Origin: Mucilaginibacter sp.
GTDB lineage: Bacteria; Bacteroidota; Bacteroidia; Sphingobacteriales; Sphingobacteriaceae
Direction: 5' to 3'
DNA: 64,000 nucleotides
Assembly (NCBI RefSeq): GCF_025362475.1
Contig: NZ_JANYGH010000023.1
Location: 124,001-188,000 of the forward strand
In this document: one piece after another, positions 54,515-62,946 of the stretch
How positions within the stretch are numbered: the stretch's first letter is position 1
Layout: the number at the start of each line of letters is the position of its first letter
The notes under the pieces: model-generated
Seen by the model: the letters and a program-made list of their open reading frames with translations, nothing else
Told to the model about the DNA's origin: nothing
Databases searched by the model: none
Program-made: the position numbers and the translations under genes

Positions 54515-54925
54515 TTAATGAAGTTTAACGGAGAGTGATGTGATGATGAAATAACCCGTCCACGCTACAAAAAGGATGATGCCCACCACCAGCCACCATG
54601 GAATACTATGAGGTGTTTCGCTGCCTTGCAGCATAAAGCTTTTTTGATCGCCTTTGCCGTATGCGTTTATCATAAGAGGTAACACACCCTCCACAACTTC
54701 ATCTTTTCTTAAACCCTCAATGGCAATAGCTGGGCCGTTACGTACTACAAATGGAATAAACTTAACCCCTTCTTTACCCAAATGATCTTTGCTTACTACT
54801 TTAAGCACATGGTTACCATCTGTTAATTTTTTGGTATCCAGATCAAATGCAACAGGGGCCGGAAACTCGCCCAGCGGCCTTGGGTCATCATCAATAAATA
54901 AGGTTATAAAACTTTGATCTCTCAT
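54515..54925 (-). CDS. unrecognised periplasmic Ig-like protein with C-terminal membrane anchor
   Basis: This 136-residue protein has no clear N-terminal signal. The first 90 residues look like a beta-sandwich (DGNHVLKVVSKDHLGKEGVKFIPFVVRNGPAIAIEGL). One span lies at about 107-129 (IPWWLVVGIILFVAWTGYFIITSL). The N-terminal domain could be outside if it is exported tail-first. It overlaps the 88-residue gene by four bases and follows the cbb3 oxidase genes, so it is likely an oxidase accessory protein. I do not recognise the family with certainty. Confidence 0.6.
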   Translation of the reverse strand: MRDQSFITLFIDDDPRPLGEFPAPVAFDLDTKKLTDGNHVLKVVSKDHLGKEGVKFIPFVVRNGPAIAIEGLRKDEVVEGVLPLMINAYGKGDQKSFMLQGSETPHSIPWWLVVGIILFVAWTGYFIITSLSVKLH

Positions 54926-55188
54926 TGGTTGGCGTCATTTAATATCATTCGTTTGATGTGCTCTTTATTCTTCTCCGCAGGGCGGGCTAAACATTTGATA
55001 GATGCTATCAAAACATACAAGGTTATAACAACCATAATGCCTACTATCAGGTAATCCCAGTCGCTATCCGGTCCGCTGCCATGTGTAATACCCCTTAGTA
55101 ATTTGGGCTGCTGCTTATCACAAGCATCACAGGCTAATGCATTTATTTTAATTGATATTATGAGTAGCAGTATTGTGATTTTTTTCAT
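54922..55188 (-). CDS. unrecognised small membrane protein next to the oxidase
   Basis: This 88-residue protein has a signal-like start (KKITILLLIISIKINALACDACD). A CDACD pair follows at about 20-24, and one span lies at about 46-66 (YLIVGIMVVITLYVLIASI). The two cysteines could bind a metal or haem or form a disulfide. The size and topology resemble CcoQ- or CcoS-like accessory subunits, but the sequence is not a clear match. It sits 21 bp after ccoO and overlaps the next gene. Confidence 0.55.
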   Translation of the reverse strand: MKKITILLLIISIKINALACDACDKQQPKLLRGITHGSGPDSDWDYLIVGIMVVITLYVLIASIKCLARPAEKNKEHIKRMILNDANQ

Positions 55189-55208
55189 TTTGCTTCTGTT
55201 TAATGATC

Positions 55209-56246
55209 CTATTTTTTAGCCGTTGTGGCTTCCCCTTTACCAAACGACGCGATGATCTTCTTCACCTCATCGGCAGTTACCATTTTGGAGTTATTACCCC
55301 AACTGCTTCGCTCGTGGTTTACAATAGCGGCAACCTCTTCGGATTTGAGGTTGTTGTTAGTACCCACTGGTGGCATAACGCCGTAACCCTCACTTGCCCT
55401 GCCGTTGTAACCTTTCATAATAATAGTTACCTGTACCTCTGCACTTGGGTCAAGTACTACTTTGCTATCTTTTAATGATGGGAAAGCGCCGCGTAAGCCT
55501 TCGCCGTTTTCCTGGTGGCAAGCCTGGCAATTGGTTGCATACAGCGCGGCACCATCAAGCCCGGCTTTGCCTGTACCTGGTTTACCTGGGGTTGAACCTG
55601 AAATTTCCGCAGTTTTTCCGTAAAGGAATATCGGCACCGGTTTACCATCGGGCAGTTTCACCTGTTTTAATGATTTTAAATAGGCCACCAGCGCCAGGGC
55701 TTTATCCGAGGCTACTATCCGGCCGGTAATCCTTTTCCTGAAATCATCGGGTACATTAACAACAACTTCACCTGGCCATGGATAATCCCGAACGGTAAAA
55801 AGCCACTCATACGAGGGCATAATTGAGGCCGCTACAACTGAACGCGGATTAAACAAATGCAGCAGATGCCAATCGGAACTGGGCTGACGAAGACCAATAT
55901 TGGTTAAATCGGGGCCAGTACGTTCAGACCCCATCAATGTGGCGGTATTGCGCCATACATCCGTGCGGCTATTGTTTGCATAATCGGCCGAAATTCCTGG
56001 CCGAGTGCCCCAAACTTTATCCATATCCAGGTTACGCACTTGCTGGGTATGGCATGCTACGCATCCTTCGGCAATAAAAACGTTCTTGCCCTGGGTTTCC
56101 AGTTTGGTTAGCGGGATGCTGCCCGGTAAGGGTGCATTGTTATTTTGGTTTGATGTTGCGGGCACAATGGCTACAAAAAACGTGAGCAGCACAAAAAAGC
56201 ACAGGGCAACGGTAAAAAGTTTTCGATGGTTATTGTAAATCTCCAT
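55209..56246 (-). CDS. ccoO-like: cbb3-type oxidase CcoO-like subunit fused to a second cytochrome c domain
   Basis: This 345-residue protein has one N-terminal span (about 9-30). A CcoO-type domain follows with the haem c motif GCVACHTQQVRN (62-66), GSERTGPDLTNIG, HLFNPRSVV and the Met ligand in IMPSYEWL (M143). A second class I cytochrome c domain has NCQACHQENGEG (240-244) and YGVMPP (M291). In canonical cbb3 oxidases the further haems come from the separate CcoP. No ccoP gene is present, so the fused domain probably takes part of its role. It lies 14 bp after ccoN. Confidence 0.88.
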   Translation of the reverse strand: MEIYNNHRKLFTVALCFFVLLTFFVAIVPATSNQNNNAPLPGSIPLTKLETQGKNVFIAEGCVACHTQQVRNLDMDKVWGTRPGISADYANNSRTDVWRNTATLMGSERTGPDLTNIGLRQPSSDWHLLHLFNPRSVVAASIMPSYEWLFTVRDYPWPGEVVVNVPDDFRKRITGRIVASDKALALVAYLKSLKQVKLPDGKPVPIFLYGKTAEISGSTPGKPGTGKAGLDGAALYATNCQACHQENGEGLRGAFPSLKDSKVVLDPSAEVQVTIIMKGYNGRASEGYGVMPPVGTNNNLKSEEVAAIVNHERSSWGNNSKMVTADEVKKIIASFGKGEATTAKK

Positions 56247-56259
56247 GGGGCGGTGCTAA

Positions 56260-58428
56260 TTAAATTTCTGCGTTTATGGGTGTGTGACTCAATTGGTCAA
56301 AAATCTGGTTCTTCATTTCAGATTCGGTACGGTTGCCGGCAAACATTACATACATGTTCCAGGCAAATACCAGGTGCGATGCCCACATCAGCGAGCCGCC
56401 AATTGCGCGCCATAACCAGTAAGGTGCCATTAGCACTACACCATCAATAAAAGGCTTACCCTGGGTCCAGGCTATACCTTTTAAAGTACCGCCAATCATC
56501 AATGGGATAGTATAAAATAACACGCCAATTAAGGCCATCCAAAAATGCGCACCCACAAGGCCCTGTTTGGGTTCTTTACCGGTAAGGCGCGGTACCAGCG
56601 TATAAATACAAGCCCAAAGCATAAATGCAATAATGCCGTACATGGTAAGGTGCGAGTGGGCTACTGTAAAATCGGTAAAGTGCCAGACGAGGTTGGTGCT
56701 CCTGAAAGCTTCGGCTGTTCCCTGTGTTGATCCTGTAAAATAAAACAGGACGCCTACAATGTAAAACGGCAATGTATAGCTTCGGCCTATTTTATGGTAA
56801 TTGCCCTTAAAGGTCATTAAGAAATTGGTAGTGCCCGCAAAAACCGGGATCAACATGCCCATGCTACCCACAATAGCCACCGTTTGCAGCCACCAAGGTA
56901 TCGAACTGAATAAAAAATGATGTGTACCTATCAGTGTATAAAATAAAATTTGCGCCCAAAAGGCCAGGATGCCCAAGCTGTAAGAGTATATGGGGGTATT
57001 TAGCTGCTGTGGCAAAAAATAATACACTAACCCCAGGTTAAAAAGCATAAACCACATCCCTACTGCCTGGTGCATATAATAGCCTTGTATAATAGTTTCG
57101 CCAAGACCATTTTGATATAAGGGAATATAGCCAACTACAGCAATCACCGTGATAAACATCATGGCCGAAATGATATACCAATTAGAGATGTAGATCTCTT
57201 TTGTTTTACGATCTGCAACGGTTTGCAAATAATTTACAAGCGATATCACAATGCCGGCGGCAAACAGCCCCATTACCGGCCATGTGTACTCCCTGTACTC
57301 GCCGCCACCATTATTAATACCCGCCATAAGCGATAAGCTGCCGGCAACCACTGCTGAGTTAATAAGCACCAGCGATTGATACCCCCTTTTGATGCTGCGT
57401 ATTGCGGTATTACTTACTGTAGAAACTACATAATAACCCAGACCGATCATCGCCAGGGAGGACCAGCCCCAGAAAACCATATTAGTATGTACCGGCCTTA
57501 AGCGGCCAAAACTTAACCAGCTTACATGATCAGCATCGGGCGCTACGAACTTTATTCCTATATACTCCCCAATAGAGGTACCTACAACCAGCCATAGCGC
57601 CGCGGTACCTAAATACCACATAATAAGCTTAACCAATTCTGGATCGGCTTGGTGCCTGGCCGCCGCTTTGCGTTTGGCAGCAAAGAAACGCGGAGAATTG
57701 ATTTCACCTACATTGAGCAGCATACCTCTCGCATCTTCCGGATCAACCTTACCGGAAAGCTCTTTGTTAGTCAATTTGTAATCAAGCGCTTGTTTTCTCT
57801 TTACCAGTTCTTCAAAAACAGCATCGTCGCTATCAACCGTTTCCGCCAGGTCATGAGTTTCTTTTTTGATGCGGCTATACCGGGTTTTATTAGCCAAATG
57901 CTGAAGCCTTACTCCAACAAAAAACATCACAGCCAATAACGGGATACAAATCAGCGCAAGCATAATGATCATGCCCGGGCTTGTTAAAACATGCTCTCCG
58001 CCATCCTCTGCGGTTTGCGCCCTGGCGGCTATGGATAACAGGCAAAACAATATCACAATGACGGTAGTTTTAAGTCCCGGCCTTTCAATATTTGGCTTAC
58101 CCTTTCTTCTTTTAGAGTTCCTCCGTCTGATCAACAGCTCCAACTGTCTGGAGTCTAAGCCATTAATCTGCCGAAATCGCCATTTCTCCACCGTAATTTC
58201 CTTACTAGAGGTGTCTTCATTTAACTCTTTTGCAAGGCGGATAATCCATACCAGCATCAGCAGTATAAAAAAAACTGTGAACGCCACTATAAGACAGGCT
58301 ATCACATTTACCTGCGGATTGATCTCAACCGGCACAACGGCATATACAGTATTAAAGGGGCTACAAGCCAGCAGGGCCGTAACCAAAATAAAAAATAAAT
58401 AAAATCTAATTTTCATAATAAAATACAT
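56260..58428 (-). CDS. ccoN-like: cbb3-type cytochrome oxidase subunit I (CcoN) with long N-terminal extension
   Basis: This is a 722-residue protein. The catalytic core has H314 (RPVHTN, haem b), H453 (YMHQAVG, copper), H503/H504 (GTHHFLF, copper), Y497 (redox tyrosine) and H591/H593 (AHSHLT, haems). The spacings between these match Pseudomonas stutzeri CcoN as I recall them. Residue 569 is Gln (STQGT) where canonical CcoN has a conserved Glu (FEGP). About 250 extra N-terminal residues carry a signal-like start, a membrane span near 40-62, a basic stretch, a second signal-like span near 116-135 and another span near 150-172. It should reduce O2 to water. Start codons at 58428 or 58416 both fit. 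Confidence 0.9.
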   Translation of the reverse strand: MYFIMKIRFYLFFILVTALLACSPFNTVYAVVPVEINPQVNVIACLIVAFTVFFILLMLVWIIRLAKELNEDTSSKEITVEKWRFRQINGLDSRQLELLIRRRNSKRRKGKPNIERPGLKTTVIVILFCLLSIAARAQTAEDGGEHVLTSPGMIIMLALICIPLLAVMFFVGVRLQHLANKTRYSRIKKETHDLAETVDSDDAVFEELVKRKQALDYKLTNKELSGKVDPEDARGMLLNVGEINSPRFFAAKRKAAARHQADPELVKLIMWYLGTAALWLVVGTSIGEYIGIKFVAPDADHVSWLSFGRLRPVHTNMVFWGWSSLAMIGLGYYVVSTVSNTAIRSIKRGYQSLVLINSAVVAGSLSLMAGINNGGGEYREYTWPVMGLFAAGIVISLVNYLQTVADRKTKEIYISNWYIISAMMFITVIAVVGYIPLYQNGLGETIIQGYYMHQAVGMWFMLFNLGLVYYFLPQQLNTPIYSYSLGILAFWAQILFYTLIGTHHFLFSSIPWWLQTVAIVGSMGMLIPVFAGTTNFLMTFKGNYHKIGRSYTLPFYIVGVLFYFTGSTQGTAEAFRSTNLVWHFTDFTVAHSHLTMYGIIAFMLWACIYTLVPRLTGKEPKQGLVGAHFWMALIGVLFYTIPLMIGGTLKGIAWTQGKPFIDGVVLMAPYWLWRAIGGSLMWASHLVFAWNMYVMFAGNRTESEMKNQIFDQLSHTPINAEI

Positions 58429-58591
58429 TAATACCTTTTATTTTTAGGATGAATTATTTTAAACACTTATTTTCGGACATCAAAAGCTAAAGTGGTTGCA
58501 GATATAAATCTGCTAACTCAAAAAATCAATTAATTTCAGAGCACCTGGGTTCAAATTTTCATTGAACTATCTATTGGTTATATTTTGTAGC

Positions 58592-58613
58592 ATGACATGC
58601 AATTGGTTGTCAT
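58592..58613. promoter_or_regulatory. 22-bp palindrome upstream of ccoN
   Basis: ATGACA (58592-58597) and TGTCAT (58608-58613) are exact complements around ten bases, 164 bases before the ccoN start. The shape suits a dimeric regulator. It is not a standard FNR box (TTGAT-N4-ATCAA). Confidence 0.4.
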
Positions 58614-58795
58614 TCGTCAAAATCAAAGTCCGGAGAAATCCACCCTTTAAAGACTATTGCCAGTGTCTGATTGCAGGCGATTTCTATCTTATATTTCTGC
58701 AGTTTGCCGGGCGATAAATAAAACTACCCGAACTGTATACTCACATCTTTTTTTAATATTCCCGTTGCTTATAAGCAAATGTAAACATCAGGATT

Positions 58796-58827
58796 GATAA
58801 TAAAAGATATTTTTATCTTTTATTATC
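58796..58827 (-). terminator. perfect 14-bp AT-rich hairpin after the PAS kinase
   Basis: GATAATAAAAGATA (58796-58809) and TATCTTTTATTATC (58814-58827) are exact complements around four T residues. It begins 22 bases past the kinase stop (58849). The stem is long but AT-only apart from four pairs, and no T-tract follows, so it is a terminator by position only. Confidence 0.5.
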
Positions 58828-58848
58828 TTCTTGCTTTTGGATGACTGT

Positions 58849-59967
58849 TCAGGCCGTAAGTTTCACCGCCTCCTGAACGGGGCAATTAAGTGTAATTTCC
58901 TGAAATACAGGCAAACTGAAATAAAATACAGCTCCTGCAACAGGGCCATTTTCTGCCCATACTGCCCCTCCATGCTTTTGAATTATGTTTTTTACTATGT
59001 AAAGACCAAGTCCTTTACTGTTTTTTTGCCTGGTAGATTGGCTATCGCACTGATAAAATTTTTGAAAAACAAGCTGCCCCTTTTCCTCATCAATTCCCGG
59101 TCCCTCATCTTGTACAGATACCGTTATTTCGGACGGTGCTTTGGTAACGCTGATAATAATATTAGAACAGGCAGGAGAAAATTTGGCTGCATTGGTCAGG
59201 TAGTTGATTAACACCCGAATGATCTTGTATTTATCTGCCCTTACAAGGATTGTCGCTTCTGCCGGGACTTTACGAAACCGGTGACCAGGATAAAGAAGCT
59301 TTACTTCATTGATAACTGTATTCACCAGGTTATCCAAATCAAAAACAGTTAAATTGAACCGGGGTTCCCGCTCATCATCAGTTGAGGTTGTAAGGTATTC
59401 ATCAATAAGCTTTGTCATTCCATCAACATGATCATCAACCATATTTAAAAGCCTTACCGGCCGCTTATTAACACAATGCGACAGCTCGTTTATCAGGAAT
59501 TGGGTGTTTAGTTTAATAAGTGTCAATGGAGATCGCAACTCATGGTTTACTATTGCCATACTCAGGCAGTCTTCTTTAACTTTTTGAGTAACATCCTCGA
59601 TAGTGCCAACCATTTGTTCCGGTGCTCCCCATCTTCGGGAGTAAAGGATTCCCGAAAGTTGTATCCATTTTTCGTTCCCAAACTGAGTAACTATATGTAT
59701 CTGTTTTTCGAAACGTGTACCATTAAAACAAGCCAGTTTAAATTCATGGATAAGCTTTCCTGCATGTGACGACTTTACCTGGGTCAAAAGATCTTCCAGG
59801 CCTTCATAGTCTCCTTTTTGCAACTCCAGTATTTTACGCATGCGCGGGCAGATAGATATTTTACCGGAGCTGAGTGCTATCTTCCAGTTACCTATATAAT
59901 TGCCGCCAAGCATATAGTCGTTTAAAATATGCTGTTTATTGGCCTTGTATCTGATCTCCTTACTCAT
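58849..59967 (-). CDS. PAS-domain sensor histidine kinase, soluble
   Basis: This 372-residue protein has no membrane span. The PAS region is at about 20-128 (the final WIQLSGILYSRRWGAPEQMVGTIEDVTQ is the PAC end). The HisKA domain has the phospho-acceptor H142 in NHELRSPL. The ATPase domain has the N-box LTNAAKF (N259), DEGPGID (287-293) and GLGLYIV (319-325). Its start overlaps the preceding 119-residue gene by four bases. No response regulator of its own is adjacent, but the sigma-54 activator with a receiver at 60988-62946 is 1 kb upstream and is the likely partner. Confidence 0.92.
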   Translation of the reverse strand: MSKEIRYKANKQHILNDYMLGGNYIGNWKIALSSGKISICPRMRKILELQKGDYEGLEDLLTQVKSSHAGKLIHEFKLACFNGTRFEKQIHIVTQFGNEKWIQLSGILYSRRWGAPEQMVGTIEDVTQKVKEDCLSMAIVNHELRSPLTLIKLNTQFLINELSHCVNKRPVRLLNMVDDHVDGMTKLIDEYLTTSTDDEREPRFNLTVFDLDNLVNTVINEVKLLYPGHRFRKVPAEATILVRADKYKIIRVLINYLTNAAKFSPACSNIIISVTKAPSEITVSVQDEGPGIDEEKGQLVFQKFYQCDSQSTRQKNSKGLGLYIVKNIIQKHGGAVWAENGPVAGAVFYFSLPVFQEITLNCPVQEAVKLTA

Positions 59968-60323
59968 ACTAAAATTCTTTTTTCGCTTTTAGACAATCCA
60001 CCTGTATTTACATTTATCCTGAAAGTGTTATTAAACTTTGGCCACAAATGGATGAACATTCCATTTATATATGACCGATAGGAGCTCATCAAAATACCTT
60101 TTATATCATAATTGGTTAAGATTATAGCATATATGGCGCTGCCATTTCCCGTTGTGCTTTTACTTTCGCCATAGTATGTTTCAACGATTTCAAAATCGTC
60201 GGCTGCTATCAACACATTGCATTGCAAGCAACGGATATATTTTTGCTCCACGATAAAATCGTGATCGAATCCGCGTTCGTGCAGTGAAATTATGATATCA
60301 ATTATTTTATCATCGTTTTTCAT
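59964..60323 (-). CDS. small conserved hypothetical protein (family mis-named PRPP synthetase)
   Basis: This is a 119-residue protein. The pattern IISLHERGFDHDFIVEQKYIRCLQC, DDFEIVETYY and SAIYAIILTNYDIKGILMSSYRSY resembles short Bacteroidota proteins often labelled phosphoribosylpyrophosphate synthetase without biochemical support. C33-x2-C36 may bind a metal. Its stop overlaps the kinase start. It is 9 bp after the small membrane-protein gene, so all three form one unit. The real function is unknown. Confidence 0.65.
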   Translation of the reverse strand: MKNDDKIIDIIISLHERGFDHDFIVEQKYIRCLQCNVLIAADDFEIVETYYGESKSTTGNGSAIYAIILTNYDIKGILMSSYRSYINGMFIHLWPKFNNTFRINVNTGGLSKSEKRILV

Positions 60324-60332
60324 ACCGATTTC

Positions 60333-60740
60333 TTAAACACCTTCCAAAACAATCTGAACTGCATCCGGAATCGGTAATACGTTTTCTCTGTTTATTACAT
60401 TTTCGGTTTTACGATTAAGAGCAAGTAAGGAAACCTGCATGATCAGAAGGTATAGCGGAAATACTTCCGTACCGTTACGTACTACGATCCATAATCCAAT
60501 GGTAATGTCCGCAGTCAGGAAACCAAGTGCGATTTGCTTTAGACCGGCTTCCGATGGTAATAGGGCCAACGTGCCTGCAGAATATTTTACTGTCAGCAAC
60601 AATTGCAATATAAACAAGGTCACACTACCACCCAGCGCCAGTCCGGTTTGATCCTGTACCAACTTAATGGATAAACTTCCAAAGGAAAATGTGATAATGC
60701 CAGCTATAAAAGCGATTAAAAGACAAGTATTCTTTTTCAT
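60333..60740 (-). CDS. hypothetical four-span membrane protein
   Basis: This 135-residue protein has hydrophobic stretches at about 5-25, 34-52, 70-88 and 93-108 (LLIAFIAGIITFSFGSL, LGGSVTLFILQLLLTVKYS, IALGFLTADITIGLWIVV, FPLYLLIMQVSLLAL). The tail is polar (NRKTENVINRENVLPIPD). I do not recognise the family. It is first in the unit with the 119-residue protein and the PAS kinase, and might be a membrane partner of that kinase. Confidence 0.6.
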   Translation of the reverse strand: MKKNTCLLIAFIAGIITFSFGSLSIKLVQDQTGLALGGSVTLFILQLLLTVKYSAGTLALLPSEAGLKQIALGFLTADITIGLWIVVRNGTEVFPLYLLIMQVSLLALNRKTENVINRENVLPIPDAVQIVLEGV

Positions 60741-60887
60741 TTCAGGAACGATTTAATTATCCAACTAATGATTTGTCACTTATCATAAACTGTTGTAAAG
60801 TTCCGTTTGAATTGTTTTTTTATCAATGTATCAATTATGCATATAATAGTATATTTTACATATTTCGCCGCAATTAAGAAATTGTTG

Positions 60888-60921
60888 TAAAAAAAAAAAC
60901 GCCCCTTAGTGGGACGGCGCT
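60888..60921 (-). terminator. intrinsic terminator after the sigma-54 activator
   Basis: On the minus strand a GC-rich stem (CGCC paired with GGCG, with inner CC/GG pairs) is followed by a run of at least ten T residues. It starts 67 bases past the stop codon at 60988. It is one of the few GC-rich hairpin-plus-T terminators in the window. Confidence 0.75.
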
Positions 60922-60987
60922 TGTGAGTTAATTTAAATGTTGAATAATACTTATTGAGTTAAGCAAATTAGCCGTCATTGGTGTATA

Positions 60988-62946
60988 TCAAAATAAGTCT
61001 TCTTTTTTTATTCCCAATTTTTTTATTCTTGAATGCAAAGTAGTAGGTTGAATATCCAAAATTTCCGCAGCACCGCCTTTTCCGCCAATCCTTCCTTCGC
61101 ACTTTTTTAATACCGTCAAAATGTGCTCCCTGCTAATTTCATCTATTGTTTTCAGCTTTTCCGTGTCTTCAAACATTTTAACAACCGGTTTATTACCATT
61201 GCCATTGTAGGGCTTTGGTAAAAATACCTGCCTTATCACCGTTTCATTGGTGAGCAGCACCGTTCTTTCAATAAGATGTTCCAGTTCCCGCACATTTCCA
61301 GGCCAGTGGTAGGTACGAAGTTGATCCATCACTTCTGGAGATACATCCGTTACACTTCTGGAGCTTTTAAGTGAAAACCGATGAATAAAGTGTTTCACCA
61401 AAAGAGGCAAATCTTCAATGCGTTCTCTTAATGGCGGAATGGTTATGGGAAAAACGTATAACCGGTAATAAAGATCGAGTCTGAAACGCCCCTCTTCAAC
61501 CTCTTTTTCAAGCACCCGGTTCGTTGCGGCTATAATGCGAACATTAATTTTTATCGGCGCCTTACCTCCTATCCGTTCAATTTCCTGTTCTTGTAATACA
61601 CGCAACAGCTTTACCTGCAACTCCGGATGCATTTCTCCAATCTCATCCAAAAAAACAGTTCCTTTATCGGCAAGCTCAAATTTTCCAATTCTTTTTTCGT
61701 TTGCACCCGTGAAGGCCCCCTTCTCGTGGCCAAACAACTCAGACTCAATCAGCGTTGCCGGAAGAGAGGCGCAATTAACAATAATCAAAGGTTTAGTACG
61801 CCGGGGTGATAAGTTATGTATGCTTTTAGCTATTCGTTCTTTTCCTGTTCCGCTCTCTCCTAATATCAAAACCGAGGTATCCAGCGGGGCCACTACCGAT
61901 ACAAGATCCTGAACAGTTAAAATCTGATGACTGTTCCCTATAATACCATCAAAAACAGATATTGTTGCCGCAGTTTGATTATTAACCGTCACCGGTAACG
62001 ATATAGGCCTGTCTTGTCCACTATTTTCGAGTTTCAATATAGATTCAACAATGTTTGTAAGCGTTTGTTGAAGGCGGCTGAGCAATGCCAGGTGATCATT
62101 TGTATAGCAATTGCTTTTTCGACTGTAAAACGAAAACGTCAACACTTCACTATCAGCCATTAACAGCGGATAGTTTAAAAAGGAATTCATTTGAAACGTG
62201 TTTGCTATCGCCTTTTTAATAGGGTATCGTTCACCTATTTCCCTGAACTCGGTATTATTATAGAATTTTGTTTTAGTACTTAGCGGCGTCTTTTTTACCA
62301 TGTTCTCAAAATCCTGTGCCGACAATCTGGCAGCGCTGAGAAAATCCTTAGCTCCCAACATTTGATATTCATCGAACCCTGTTCTGTAAAATGATATACC
62401 TTCAAATGATGATACGGTTTCTACGTTCAGGATTATACTCAAATAATCAAATGGTAGATATGGTTGCAAGCTGCTTGATATTTTGCGCAATTTTTGTCGC
62501 CAATCAATTTGCTCCTGCTCAATAGCTTTAAATTTCTCTTCAAGGGCAAACTCGCGTCGGAACCTCGATTCCATACTATTCCGGTGGCGGTAAAAGGCAA
62601 CCTCTATTGCAATCAGTAGTTCGTTTTCTCTAAAGGGTTTCACCAAAAATCCATACGGCTGCGTACTCTTTGCCATATCCAATATACTTTCCTGGAAATT
62701 TGCTGACAGGTAAACAAACGCAATGTTCTGGGCGGTCAGATCGCGTGCTAGGTCTATCCCTGTTAGTGGGCCTTTCAGAAATATATCCAGTAAAACCAAC
62801 TCCGGCTTCTCCTCATTAATAATTTCCAACGCTTCTTTAACGGAATCAGCGATTCCGCAAATTTGATATCCGGCCCTGGTTAGTATCAGCTTCAGATCAA
62901 AGGCGACTAATGATTCGTCCTCAACTATTAGTATTTTTTTTTCCAT
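60988..62946 (-). CDS. sigma-54-dependent activator with receiver domain (NtrC type)
   Basis: This 652-residue protein has a receiver domain at 1-120 with D54 (LLDIFL) and K103 (VKPF). A coiled-coil and GAF-like sensor region (about 130-305) follows. The AAA+ domain (about 333-560) has Walker A GESGTGKE (363-370), the sigma-54 contact loop GAFTGA (410-415), Walker B VFLDEIGE and an arginine-finger region. A Fis-type HTH (605-650) ends the protein (EISREHILTVLKKCEGRIGGKGGAAEIL). It should activate sigma-54 promoters when phosphorylated, perhaps by the PAS kinase. I did not find a well-spaced -24/-12 element near the oxidase genes. Confidence 0.93.
   Translation of the reverse strand: MEKKILIVEDESLVAFDLKLILTRAGYQICGIADSVKEALEIINEEKPELVLLDIFLKGPLTGIDLARDLTAQNIAFVYLSANFQESILDMAKSTQPYGFLVKPFRENELLIAIEVAFYRHRNSMESRFRREFALEEKFKAIEQEQIDWRQKLRKISSSLQPYLPFDYLSIILNVETVSSFEGISFYRTGFDEYQMLGAKDFLSAARLSAQDFENMVKKTPLSTKTKFYNNTEFREIGERYPIKKAIANTFQMNSFLNYPLLMADSEVLTFSFYSRKSNCYTNDHLALLSRLQQTLTNIVESILKLENSGQDRPISLPVTVNNQTAATISVFDGIIGNSHQILTVQDLVSVVAPLDTSVLILGESGTGKERIAKSIHNLSPRRTKPLIIVNCASLPATLIESELFGHEKGAFTGANEKRIGKFELADKGTVFLDEIGEMHPELQVKLLRVLQEQEIERIGGKAPIKINVRIIAATNRVLEKEVEEGRFRLDLYYRLYVFPITIPPLRERIEDLPLLVKHFIHRFSLKSSRSVTDVSPEVMDQLRTYHWPGNVRELEHLIERTVLLTNETVIRQVFLPKPYNGNGNKPVVKMFEDTEKLKTIDEISREHILTVLKKCEGRIGGKGGAAEILDIQPTTLHSRIKKLGIKKEDLF

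Larger units (their letters stand above)
58429..58848. other. 420-bp region between ccoN and the PAS kinase
   Basis: It contains the ccoN promoter region, the palindrome at 58592-58613 and the perfect AT-rich hairpin at 58796-58827. A TAnnTTTG match on the minus strand (58776-58783) has no good -33 partner. I see no gene. Confidence 0.5.

Noticed and set aside
56260..58428. The haem-copper protein read as a nitric oxide reductase (NorB)
   Set aside because: The redox Tyr and two-His copper site spacing follow CcoN, and the NorB glutamates are not seen. The neighbouring protein is CcoO-like with diagnostic motifs.
58595..58610. A sigma-54-like -24/-12 pattern (TGAC...TTGCA) on the minus strand upstream of ccoN
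   Set aside because: The spacing is one base short and the -24 GG is GA, so it does not meet the consensus.
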